64,000 bases of DNA, from the NCBI RefSeq assembly GCF_000341105.1, contig NZ_ANBB01000035.1, forward strand, positions 124,001-188,000, read 5' to 3'. The notes below the pieces were generated by a model. It did not search any database. It saw only the letters and a list, made by a program, of their open reading frames with translations, and was not told the DNA's origin. The position numbers and the translations under genes are program-made. Shown piece after piece: positions 8,616 through 16,171 of the stretch. Within the stretch, counting starts at the first letter, position 1. Every line of letters begins with the position of its first letter. This stretch comes from Nocardiopsis potens DSM 45234. GTDB taxonomy: Bacteria > Actinomycetota > Actinomycetes > Streptosporangiales > Streptosporangiaceae.

Positions 8616-9290
8616 ATGGTCCCCACGATGGTGCTCGTTGCCGACGATAAGCAGGACGCCCGGCGCGGGGAATCCCTGCGGGAACTGGCGGACGCGGTCG
8701 CGGCGCGGCGCGAGGCCCCGGTCGTCTCCGCCTTCGGCTCCGCCGCCGAGGTGCAGGCGGTGCTGGACCTGGTCGACGGCCCCAAGGTGCTCACCCCGGC
8801 CTACGTCGCCGGGGGCGACGTCGCCAGCGCCGAGCTCTTCTCCGGCCTCCGGTCGGACGACCGGGCCGGCGTGTGCGCCACCGACCCGCTGGGCGCGGTC
8901 CCCTCGATCGTCGCCGACCTGGCCGGCCGCCTCGCCGACAAGGGGTGGGCCCCCGGCGACGGCGTGGTGCTGGCCGCCGACGGCGGCACCGGGCAGGCGG
9001 AGCGCCAGGCCGTCGCGGACGTGGCCCGGATGCTCAGCCGCCGGCTCGACTCCCCGGTGCAGGTGGGCTACCTGAACTCGTGGGCGCCGACCGTGGCCGA
9101 CGCGGTCGACCGGGTGCGCCGCGGCGGCCGCCGGGTCGCCATCGGCACCTGGCGGCTGGTCGAGGACGGCGACCACGAGCGGCTCCGGGAGCTCGGCGCC
9201 GCGGTCACCGCCCCGCTGTGGCCCGCCGACATCGTGGTGGACACCCTGCTCGCCCGGCACCGGGCGGCCAAGGCGCGGCTGGCCGCCTGA
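8616..9290 (+). CDS. CbiX/SirB-like chelatase family protein
   Basis: 224-residue cytosolic protein of the sirohydrochlorin chelatase/CbiX family, which inserts Co or Fe into sirohydrochlorin. Two similar halves are visible: an N-terminal beta-alpha unit starting MVLVADDKQD with LTPAYVAGGDVA, and a second half with GYLNSWAPTVADAVD. The classical HGS motif at the start is replaced by ADD, so catalytic activity is doubtful and a non-enzymatic or altered role is possible. GAGGAGG lies 5-9 nt before the ATG at 8616. No other cobalamin or siroheme genes are nearby. Confidence 0.65.
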   Translation: MVPTMVLVADDKQDARRGESLRELADAVAARREAPVVSAFGSAAEVQAVLDLVDGPKVLTPAYVAGGDVASAELFSGLRSDDRAGVCATDPLGAVPSIVADLAGRLADKGWAPGDGVVLAADGGTGQAERQAVADVARMLSRRLDSPVQVGYLNSWAPTVADAVDRVRRGGRRVAIGTWRLVEDGDHERLRELGAAVTAPLWPADIVVDTLLARHRAAKARLAA

Positions 9291-9299
9291 ACCGGCGGA

Positions 9300-9338
9300 C
9301 GGCGGAGGGGCGGCGCCGATCGCGCCGCCCCTCCGCCG
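9300..9338. terminator. Bidirectional hairpin terminator
   Basis: A 17-bp stem (CGGCGGAGGGGCGGCGC mirrored at 9322-9338) with a 5-nt loop, between the convergent CbiX-like and copper ATPase genes. No U-tract. Confidence 0.7.
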
Positions 9339-9366
9339 GGTCCGCGGCCCCGCCGGGCCGCCCCGC

Positions 9367-11505
9367 TCACCTCCAGGGGCGCAGGTCCACCCGGCGCAGC
9401 AGCTGGGCGTTGAGCGCCACCACGATGGTGGACAGGCTCATCAGCACCGCCCCCACGGCCGGCGGGAGCACGAACCCCACCGGGGCCAGCACCCCGGCCG
9501 CCAGCGGCACCGAGACCAGGTTGTACCCGGCGGCCCAGACCAGGTTCTGCACCATCTTGGTGTAGCTCGCGGCGGACAGGATCCGTACCGACAGCACGCC
9601 TCGCGGGTCGTCGGAGGCGAGCACCACCCCGGCCGACTCGATGGCCACGTCGGTGCCGGCGCCGATCGCCATCCCCACGTCGGCGCGGGCCAGGGCCGGG
9701 GCGTCGTTCACCCCGTCGCCGACCATCGCCACGGTCCGCCCCCGCTCCTGCAGGGTGCGCACCACCTCGTCCTTCTGCTCCGGCCGGACCTCGGCGAACA
9801 CCTCGTCCACGCCCAGCTCGGCGGCGACCGCGTCGGCCACGCTGCGCGCGTCGCCGGTCACCATGGCGACCCGGACGCCGCGCTCGTGCAGGCCGCGGAC
9901 GGCCTCGGCCGACTCCGGGCGGACCTCGTCGGCCAGTGCCAGGGCCCCGGCGATCGCGCCGTCCGCGACCACGTGCAGCACCGTCGACCCGGCCTCCCGC
10001 CAGGCGGCGGTGGGCCCGGACAGCTCGGCCGGCTCGTCCAGGCCCAGGTCGGACAGGAGCCCCGGGCCGCCCACCGCGATCTCGGCGCCGTCCACCGCGG
10101 CCCGCACGCCGCGGCCGGTCTCCGAGCGGAAGTCCTCGGCCTGCGGGACCGGGCCGCGCTCGCGGGCGGCGCGGACGATCGCCCGGGCCAGCGGGTGCTC
10201 GGAGTCGGACTCGGCGGCGCCGGCCAGGGCCAGCACCCGGTCGGTGGTCCAGCCGTCCGCGGCGGCCGCGGAGGAGACCGCGGGGCGGCCCTTGGTCAGG
10301 GTGCCGGTCTTGTCGAACAGCACGGTGTCGACCAGCCGGGTCCGCTCCAGGGCGAGGCGGTCCTTGACCAGGATGCCGGCCCGCGCCGACTTGGCGGTGG
10401 AGATCGACACGACCAGCGGGATGGCCAGGCCCAGGGCGTGCGGGCAGGCGATGACCAGCACCGTCACCGTCCGGGTGACCGCGTCGGTCGGGCTGCCCAG
10501 GGCGGCCCAGGCGGCGGCGGTCAGCACGCCCGCGGCGAGCGCGAACCAGAACAGCAGCGCCGCGGCCCGGTCGGCCAGGGCCTGCGCGCGGGACCGGGAC
10601 TCCTGCGCCTCGGAGACCAGCCGCCGGATGCCGGCCAGCGCGGTGTCCTCGCCGACCGCGTCCACCAGCACCCGGATCGAGGAGTCGGTGGCCACGGTGC
10701 CCGCGACCACCCGGGCGCCGGACCCGCGGGAGACGGTCCGCGACTCGCCGGTGATCATCGACTCGTCCATGGCGGCGCGGCCCTCGGAGACGGTGCCGTC
10801 GGCGGGCACCCGCCCGCCGGAGCGGACCAGCACGGTGTCGCCGGCGCGCAGCTCGGAGACGGGCACCGGGACGGCTCCGCCGTCCGGGCCGATCCGCTCG
10901 GCGGTGTCCGGGAGCAGCGCGGCCAGCGCCTCCAGGGCGCCCGAGGCCTGCCCGAGGGCGCGCATCTCCAGCCAGTGGCCGAGCAGCATGATGGCGACCA
11001 GGAGCACCAGCTCCCACCAGAAGTCCAGCTCCATGCCGACCACGCCGAGCGAGGCGAGCAGGCTGGCGCCGAAGGCGACGGAGATCGCCATCGCGACCAG
11101 GGTCATCATCCCCGGCCGGCGGGACCGCAGCTCGGAGACGGCCCCGGAGAGGAACGGCCAGCCGCCGTAGCCGAAGACCACGGTGCCCAGCACCGGCGGG
11201 ACCCAGGCCAGCGCGCCCGGAACCTGGTAGCCGAACCAGCCGGCGATCATGTGGCTGGTCACCACGACCGGGGCGGCGAGCAGCAGGCTCCACCAGAACC
11301 GGGTGCGGAACATCGCGGCGTGGTCCCCGTGCCCCGCGTGCCCGCCGTGGCCCTCGTGCCCTCCGTGCCCCGGATGGCCTTCGTGCTCCGCGTGGCCCTG
11401 GTGGCCGGTGTGCTCGGCCTGCTCCGCGTGCCCGGCGTGCGGGCGGTCGGGCGCGGACCCGTGCGCCCCGCCGTGTCCGGCGTGCCCGTCGTGTTCGGAG
11501 ACCAT
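9367..11505 (-). CDS. copB: Copper-transporting P1B-type ATPase with His-rich N-terminus
   Basis: 712-residue P-type ATPase that should export copper across the membrane. The N-terminus has no CxxC heavy-metal domain. It carries 17 histidines within residues 5-62, mostly as HxGH-type repeats, a likely metal-binding tail. The transmembrane CPH motif (C354-P355-H356) places it in the CopB-like subgroup. The phosphorylation site is DKTGT (D398), with TGES in the actuator domain and GDGVNDAPAL in the hinge. The ATG at 11505 has AGGAGG at 9-nt spacing. A CsoR-like palindrome sits 50 bp upstream, suggesting induction by copper. The DUF305 and DUF6153 genes lie directly upstream on the same strand. 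The symbol reflects subgroup, not proven orthology. Confidence 0.9.
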   Translation of the reverse strand: MVSEHDGHAGHGGAHGSAPDRPHAGHAEQAEHTGHQGHAEHEGHPGHGGHEGHGGHAGHGDHAAMFRTRFWWSLLLAAPVVVTSHMIAGWFGYQVPGALAWVPPVLGTVVFGYGGWPFLSGAVSELRSRRPGMMTLVAMAISVAFGASLLASLGVVGMELDFWWELVLLVAIMLLGHWLEMRALGQASGALEALAALLPDTAERIGPDGGAVPVPVSELRAGDTVLVRSGGRVPADGTVSEGRAAMDESMITGESRTVSRGSGARVVAGTVATDSSIRVLVDAVGEDTALAGIRRLVSEAQESRSRAQALADRAAALLFWFALAAGVLTAAAWAALGSPTDAVTRTVTVLVIACPHALGLAIPLVVSISTAKSARAGILVKDRLALERTRLVDTVLFDKTGTLTKGRPAVSSAAAADGWTTDRVLALAGAAESDSEHPLARAIVRAARERGPVPQAEDFRSETGRGVRAAVDGAEIAVGGPGLLSDLGLDEPAELSGPTAAWREAGSTVLHVVADGAIAGALALADEVRPESAEAVRGLHERGVRVAMVTGDARSVADAVAAELGVDEVFAEVRPEQKDEVVRTLQERGRTVAMVGDGVNDAPALARADVGMAIGAGTDVAIESAGVVLASDDPRGVLSVRILSAASYTKMVQNLVWAAGYNLVSVPLAAGVLAPVGFVLPPAVGAVLMSLSTIVVALNAQLLRRVDLRPWR

Positions 11506-11552
11506 GGCCGGTTCCCTCCTTCGAAGCGTTTCCGCGTTTCCGACGCTGCCTT

Positions 11553-11572
11553 TATACCCCTAGGGGGTATAT
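11553..11572 (-). promoter_or_regulatory. CsoR-like copper operator
   Basis: ATACCCCTAGGGGGTAT (11554-11570) with further A/T at the ends is a near-perfect palindrome of the form bound by the copper-responsive repressor CsoR in actinobacteria. It lies 48 bp upstream of the copper ATPase start, in the right place to overlap its promoter. One G-tract is longer by one base than its partner. Confidence 0.7.
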
Positions 11573-11659
11573 GGATGTCAAGGGGACGCCCCGGTGAGAC
11601 GCGCATCGCACCGGGGCGCCGGCCGGACCGGGGGCAGGGGTCCGGAGGCGGGGCCGGGA

Positions 11660-12292
11660 TCAGTGGCCGGAGTGCTCCCCGCCGCTCTCCCCGCCCCCGT
11701 CCTCGGAGGCGGGGGCCTCGGAGGGCTCGCCGAGCAGGCCGCGCATCTCGGAGATCTCCGCCTCCTGCGCCTCGACCACGGCGGTGGCCAGCTCGGTCGC
11801 CTCGGCGCTGACCCCCTCGTCGAGCTGGGCCTGGGCCATGTCCACCGCACCCTCGTGGTGCTCGATCATCTGCTCCAGGAAGAGCTCGTCGAAGGCGTCG
11901 CCCTCGGCGGCCTCCAGCTCGGCCAGCTGCTCTTCGGTGAGCATGCCGTCCATCTCGTGGTCCATCTCGGCCTCGGGGTCCTCGCCCCACTCCTCCAGCA
12001 TCGAGGTGAGCTGCTCGATCTCCGGCCCCTGGGCCTTCTCGATCCGCTCGGCCAGGTCGCCGACCTCGGGACCGGACCGGTCCTCGGCCAGCTCGGCCAT
12101 CTCCAGCGCCTGCTCGTGGTGGGGGATCATCATCCGGGCGAACATGACGTCGGCGGAGTTGAACCCGGCGGAGTCCGCCTCCTTCTCCCCGGCCTGCTCG
12201 CCGCCCTCGTCGGGGGAGCCGCCGCAGGCGCTCAGCAGCAGGGCCGAGGCCAGGGCGGCGGGCAGCAGGAAGAGGCGCTTGTTCGGTGTCAT
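11660..12292 (-). CDS. DUF305 lipoprotein
   Basis: 210-residue predicted lipoprotein. The signal peptide ends in the lipobox LLSAC-G, so the mature protein would be anchored on the outer face of the membrane. Two DUF305 repeats follow, each starting with a His-His pair (MIPHHEQALEMAELA and MIEHHEGAVDMAQAQ), plus many Met and acidic residues. DUF305 proteins are often found with copper resistance genes and are proposed to bind metal through these His/Met residues. The ATG at 12292 has AAGGA upstream; a longer frame upstream lacks a signal peptide at its start. The gene lies next to the copper ATPase. Confidence 0.85.
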   Translation of the reverse strand: MTPNKRLFLLPAALASALLLSACGGSPDEGGEQAGEKEADSAGFNSADVMFARMMIPHHEQALEMAELAEDRSGPEVGDLAERIEKAQGPEIEQLTSMLEEWGEDPEAEMDHEMDGMLTEEQLAELEAAEGDAFDELFLEQMIEHHEGAVDMAQAQLDEGVSAEATELATAVVEAQEAEISEMRGLLGEPSEAPASEDGGGESGGEHSGH

Positions 12293-12403
12293 GAAGGTTT
12301 CCGTCCTTGGCGAAGTGCGAAGAGCGCACGGCGGAGCGCCCGCCGGTGCGCGGGTGGATCTCGGGAACGCGGAAGCGGGCGGGGGCGCGCCCCCGCCGGG
12401 CAT

Positions 12404-12853
12404 CTAGATCCGCAGCACCTGCAGGGCGGAGAGGGACGGAGGGGCGGGCGGCCGCCGCACGGCCGGCGCCGGCGGGGCCTGGGCCGCCCGGAACAGGGCG
12501 GGCGGCAGGGGGGAGCGGGTGTGCGCGGCGGCGGTGGCCAGCAGCGCGGTGAGCACCGCGCCGGCCAGGGCCAGGCAGACCGAGGTCGGATCCAGCGGGG
12601 GCAGCGGTGCGCCGTCCCCGTCGGGGGAGTGGTGGCCGGACGGGGACGCCCGCCCGGCCGCCGCGTCCGGGTGGGCCGCAGGCGCGTCCGGGTGGGCCTG
12701 GGCCGCGGCCGCGGCGGGCGGTGCGCCGTGCTGCCCGTGGGACTCCAGATGGCCCAGCGTGTGCATGGCGCCGACGCCGAACAGGACGCAGAGCAGCACG
12801 AGGGCGCGGAGCCACGCCGGGGCCCCGCGGCCTGCGACCGGTCCGCGTCCCAT
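12404..12853 (-). CDS. DUF6153 family small membrane protein
   Basis: 149 residues with a hydrophobic segment near the N-terminus (ALVLLCVLFGVGAM) followed by HTLGHLESHGQH, a His- and Ala/Pro-rich middle, a second hydrophobic segment (VCLALAGAVLTALLATAAA) and a Pro-rich end. This is the layout of the actinobacterial DUF6153 family. Function is unknown. Its His content and its position beside the DUF305 and copper ATPase genes suggest a part in copper handling. TACGAT lies 6 bp before the ATG at 12853 and there is no Shine-Dalgarno site, so it is probably leaderless. Confidence 0.65.
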   Translation of the reverse strand: MGRGPVAGRGAPAWLRALVLLCVLFGVGAMHTLGHLESHGQHGAPPAAAAAQAHPDAPAAHPDAAAGRASPSGHHSPDGDGAPLPPLDPTSVCLALAGAVLTALLATAAAHTRSPLPPALFRAAQAPPAPAVRRPPAPPSLSALQVLRI

Positions 12854-13023
12854 GGCGCCATCGTAATGGGGTCGGGGGGTATAGAGCGCACGCCCCCGTG
12901 GGTAGGTCTAGACCCGGCGCCCTTCCCCCCCCCGAGGGGCGCGGGCGGCCTCCGCCGGAACCCCCTGCCGAGGAACGGCGGCGTTCCCGGGGCGCGGGCC
13001 GATCGGACTTCTAAGGTGGACCC

Positions 13024-13956
13024 ATGAGCGACCTCACAGCGCAGTTCGTCGACGACAGGCAGCGACAGCGCCTGCTACGCAGGTTCGGTACCGGCGCGGC
13101 CGGGTGGCTGGCGGGGCTGCCCGCCCTGGTGGAGTCGCTCGCCGAGCAGTGGAAGCTGACCGTGGAGGGCCCCGCCCCGCACGGCCGCACCTCGGTGGTG
13201 CTGCACTGCCGCCGCCTCGACGGCTCCCCCGCGATCATGAAGATCTCCCCCGACGCCGGCCTGGGCGTCTCCGAGGCGCGGGTGCTGCGGCTGTGGGCCG
13301 ACACCCGCCGCGTTCCCGAGGTGTGGGCGGTCGACGAGGAGCGCGGCGCGCTCCTGCTGGAGGCCATCGGCGACGGCAGCACCGTGGCGATGTGCGGCAC
13401 CGTCCCGCCGATGGCCGAGATCGGCGCCCTCATCGCCGACCTGCACTCGGTGCCGATGTCCCGCCGGGAGCGGATGGAGCTCAACCCCCTGGTCAGCCGG
13501 GTCGGCTTCCTCTTCGACATGTGGGAGCGGCGGCGCTCCGAGGGGCCGGCGGCCGAACTGGTCCCGGCGTCGCTGCTGCACCACGGGCACGCCTGGGCGC
13601 GGGCTCTGGCCAACGGCTCCGACGGGGACGACGCCGTCCCGCTCCACGGCGACCTGCACCCGGGCAACGTGCTGGACGGCGGCCCGGAGCGCGGGCTGGT
13701 CGCGGTCGACCCGCGGGCCTGCCTCGGCGACCCGGCGGCCGACGGCGTCGACTGGGTGATGTGGCGCACGCAGAGCGCCGACGCGGCGCGCCGCCGCGCC
13801 GGGGAGCTGGCCCCGGCCATGGGCGTCGCGGAGAAGCGGCTGCTGGAGTGGTGCAGCGCGTTCGCCCCGCTGTTCGCGGTGGCCTTCGCCGACCGCGGCC
13901 GCGGCGACACCCCGGAGTTCCGGATGATGATCGAGGCGGCCTCCTCCGGCCTCTGA
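13024..13956 (+). CDS. APH(6)/hydroxyurea-phosphotransferase-like kinase
   Basis: 310-residue small-molecule kinase of the aminoglycoside phosphotransferase superfamily, closest in layout to the streptomycin 6-kinase group. The N-lobe has VSEARVLRLW and ALLLEAIGDG. The catalytic loop HGDLHPGNVLDG and the metal motif VAVDPRACLGDPAAD follow. These chromosomal homologues often have no proven antibiotic substrate, so resistance to streptomycin is only one possibility. TAAGGT sits 6 bp before the ATG at 13024 (leaderless arrangement), though GGTGG could also serve as a weak ribosome site. The gene is divergent from the copper cluster. Confidence 0.8.
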   Translation: MSDLTAQFVDDRQRQRLLRRFGTGAAGWLAGLPALVESLAEQWKLTVEGPAPHGRTSVVLHCRRLDGSPAIMKISPDAGLGVSEARVLRLWADTRRVPEVWAVDEERGALLLEAIGDGSTVAMCGTVPPMAEIGALIADLHSVPMSRRERMELNPLVSRVGFLFDMWERRRSEGPAAELVPASLLHHGHAWARALANGSDGDDAVPLHGDLHPGNVLDGGPERGLVAVDPRACLGDPAADGVDWVMWRTQSADAARRRAGELAPAMGVAEKRLLEWCSAFAPLFAVAFADRGRGDTPEFRMMIEAASSGL

Positions 13957-14069
13957 CGCCCCGGCCCCGTCCGGTGCCCCCGCCCGGTGCCCCTCGCCCT
14001 GAGCGCGCCGCCCCCGTGAGGAGCGCCCCCTCGAAGAACGGACCCGGGGACACGGACGCCGCCTCTTAT

Positions 14070-14089
14070 CACAGAGTGTGTCCTCTGTG
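14070..14089. promoter_or_regulatory. Candidate operator upstream of the glycerophosphodiesterase gene
   Basis: CACAGAG and CTCTGTG form a 7-bp inverted repeat with a 6-nt spacer, 145 bp before the gene. AT-richer sequence between it and the gene (GTTTACATTTACG) looks like promoter DNA. A PHO-box was considered because the product releases glycerol phosphate, but no clean 11-bp direct repeat is visible. Confidence 0.3.
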
Positions 14090-14233
14090 CCACCCTGGGA
14101 GTCCGGAACCGGCCGCTCCGTTTACATTTACGCCTCCGGTGGGTTGTCGTTCAGCCAAGGTGAAACCGTGCGACGCACGGGCCGGGCAGCGTTCCGATCG
14201 CCCCTGCACGCACCCGCGCACTCAAGGAGACAC

Positions 14234-15334
14234 ATGCGGCGCAGCGCCACCGCACCGAAGTGGATCGCCCTCACCACCGGACTGATCAGCGCCGCGGCGC
14301 TGATCGCCCCCGCCCCGGCCGCGGCCGAGCCGGTCCGCCCCGGAGACGGGGAGCGGGCCACCGACGCCCCGTGGGTGATCGCGCACCGGGGCGCCTCGGC
14401 CTACCGGCCCGAGCACACCATGGCCGCCTACCGGCTGGCGCTGCGGCAGGGCGCCGACGTCATCGAGCCGGACCTGGTGCCCACCTCCGACGGCCACCTC
14501 GTCGCCCGGCACGAGAACGAGCTGAGCGGAACCACCGACGTCGCCGAGCGCCCCGAGTTCGCCGACCGGAAGACCACCAAGGTCATCGACGGCAAGGAGG
14601 TCACCGGCTGGTTCTCCGAGGACTTCACCCTCAAGGAGCTGCGCACGCTGCGCGCGGTCGAGCGGATCCCCGACATCCGCCCCCGCAACACCCGCTACGA
14701 CGGCAAGTACAAGGTGCCCACCTGGGAGGAGGTCGTCTCCTTCTGGAAGAAGGCGGACCGCCACCCCAAGTACGCCGGCGTGAAGCTGATCCCCGAGCTC
14801 AAGCACGGCGCCTACTTCGACTCGATCGGCCTGGACACCGAGCGGATCCTCGCCGAGTCGCTGGCCGAGCACGGCCTGGACGGCGAGGACTCCCCGGTCA
14901 TCGTCCAGTCCTTCGAGCCGGACAGCGCCCGCGAGGTCGACTCCCTGGTGGACGTCCCGGTGGTGCAGCTGATCAGCCCCTCCCAGCCCGAGCTCACCAC
15001 CCCCGAGGGCCTGGACGGGGTGGCCGAGTACGCCGACGCGATCGGCCCGGACATGCGCCTGGTGCTGCCGATCGGCGAGGACGGGCTGCCCGCCGAGCCG
15101 ACCCCGCTGGTCGGCGACGCGCACGACCGCGACCTGCTGGTCACCCCCTACACGCTGCGCAGCGAGAACGCCTTCCTGCCCGAGGGGTACCGGAAGGGCG
15201 ACGACCCCTCCGCCTACGGCGACCACCTCTCCTACTACACCGATGTCCTGGAGACCGGGGTGGACGGGGTGTTCTCGGACAGCCCCGACCACCTCCGCGA
15301 GGCCCGCGACCGGTACCTGGAGAACCAGGGCTGA
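14234..15334 (+). CDS. glpQ: Secreted glycerophosphodiester phosphodiesterase
   Basis: 366 residues. It hydrolyses glycerophosphodiesters from deacylated phospholipids (or teichoic acids) to glycerol 3-phosphate and an alcohol. A signal peptide (RRSATAPKW then a hydrophobic core ending APAAA) is followed by the GDPD TIM barrel: HRGASAYRPEHT holds the first catalytic His, IEPDLVPTSDGHLVARHE holds the metal ligands and the second His, and ELKH continues the site. The ATG at 14234 has AAGGAG at 4-5 nt spacing, which fixes the start; the open frame extends further upstream without a signal peptide. GlpD at 23,066 could use the product. A strong hairpin follows the stop. Confidence 0.9.
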   Translation: MRRSATAPKWIALTTGLISAAALIAPAPAAAEPVRPGDGERATDAPWVIAHRGASAYRPEHTMAAYRLALRQGADVIEPDLVPTSDGHLVARHENELSGTTDVAERPEFADRKTTKVIDGKEVTGWFSEDFTLKELRTLRAVERIPDIRPRNTRYDGKYKVPTWEEVVSFWKKADRHPKYAGVKLIPELKHGAYFDSIGLDTERILAESLAEHGLDGEDSPVIVQSFEPDSAREVDSLVDVPVVQLISPSQPELTTPEGLDGVAEYADAIGPDMRLVLPIGEDGLPAEPTPLVGDAHDRDLLVTPYTLRSENAFLPEGYRKGDDPSAYGDHLSYYTDVLETGVDGVFSDSPDHLREARDRYLENQG

Positions 15335-15368
15335 CCCCGGGGGCGGTGCGCCCCGGGGCCGCACGCGC

Positions 15369-15402
15369 GGAACGCCCGGCGGGACCTCCTGCCGGGCGTT
15401 CC
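15369..15402. terminator. Hairpin terminator after the glycerophosphodiesterase gene
   Basis: GGAACGCCCGGC and its exact complement enclose a 10-nt loop. It is followed at once by the larger palindrome at 15,413. Confidence 0.65.
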
Positions 15403-15412
15403 CCGCTCCGTC

Positions 15413-15480
15413 CCCGATGGTCTCGACGTTCCGGGTCTGTCAATGCACGTTGACAGGCCCGGAACGTCGAGACCATCGGG
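15413..15480. repeat. Palindromic intergenic repeat, member 1
   Basis: Two 31-bp arms (15413-15443 and 15450-15480) starting CCCGATGGTCTCGACG pair with a single T:G difference around a 6-nt loop. The outer half shares the pattern TGRTCYYGACG with palindromes at 31,409, 34,958 and 51,823, and more loosely with 38,309. It lies between the convergent phosphodiesterase and kdpE genes and would form a very stable hairpin in both transcripts. Confidence 0.8.
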
Positions 15481-15481
15481 T

Positions 15482-16171
15482 TCAGCCCTTCGCGGGCGGG
15501 CCCTTCTCGAACCGGTAGCCCATGCCGGCCTCGGTGATGAGGTGCACCGGGTGGGCCGGGTCCGGCTCCAGCTTGCGGCGCAGCTGCGCCATGTAGACCC
15601 GCAGGTAGTTGGTCTCGCTCTGGTAGACCGGCCCCCACACGTCGTGCAGCAGCCGGCGCTGGCTGACCAGCCGGCCCGCGTTGCGCGCCAGGATCTCCAG
15701 GATGTGCCACTCGGTCGGGGTGAGCCGCACCTCCTCGCCGTCCCGGACCACCCGCTTGGCGCCCAGGTCCACGGTGAAGGACTCGGTGGCCACCACCGGC
15801 GCCTCCTCCACCGGCACCGAGCGGCGCTGCGCCGCCCGGATCCGGGCCAGCAGCTCGTCCATGCCGAACGGCTTGGTGACGTAGTCGTCCGCGCCCTGGT
15901 CCAGCGAGCGCACCTTCTCGCTCGCCGAGTGGCGCGCGGAGAGCACGATGATCGGCACCGACGTCCAGCCGCGCAGCGCCTCGATCACCTCGCCGCCCTC
16001 CATGTCCGGCAGCCCCAGGTCGAGCAGGACGACGTCGGGGTGGCGCTCGGCCACCGCGCGCAGCGCCGCCGCACCGTCGGCCGCGGTGTCCACCTCGTAG
16101 CCGCGGGCCCGCAGGTTGATCCGCATGGCCCGGATGATCTGGGTGTCGTCGTCGACGACGAGAATCCGCAT
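15482..16171 (-). CDS. kdpE: KdpE-type response regulator
   Basis: 229-residue OmpR/PhoB-family regulator. The receiver domain has the acidic pair VVDDD, phosphoacceptor D51 in VLLDLGLP and the invariant Lys in TKPFG. The C-terminal winged helix ends with TNYLRVYMAQLRRKLEPDP, typical of KdpE. It would be phosphorylated by KdpD and activate high-affinity K+ uptake genes at low potassium or turgor. Its ATG shares one base with the kdpD stop (TGATG), so the two are translationally coupled. No kdpFABC genes are in the window. It lies just 2 bp from the palindrome at 15,413. Confidence 0.95.
   Translation of the reverse strand: MRILVVDDDTQIIRAMRINLRARGYEVDTAADGAAALRAVAERHPDVVLLDLGLPDMEGGEVIEALRGWTSVPIIVLSARHSASEKVRSLDQGADDYVTKPFGMDELLARIRAAQRRSVPVEEAPVVATESFTVDLGAKRVVRDGEEVRLTPTEWHILEILARNAGRLVSQRRLLHDVWGPVYQSETNYLRVYMAQLRRKLEPDPAHPVHLITEAGMGYRFEKGPPAKG

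Noticed and set aside
13024-13956. Calling the APH-like gene a streptomycin resistance determinant
   Set aside because: The kinase motifs are clear, but chromosomal homologues of this group often have no antibiotic substrate. Only the family is assigned.
14100-14170. PHO box in front of the glycerophosphodiesterase gene
   Set aside because: GTTTACATTTACG and GTTCAGCC look suggestive, but no pair of 11-bp direct repeats with the GTTCACC consensus is present.
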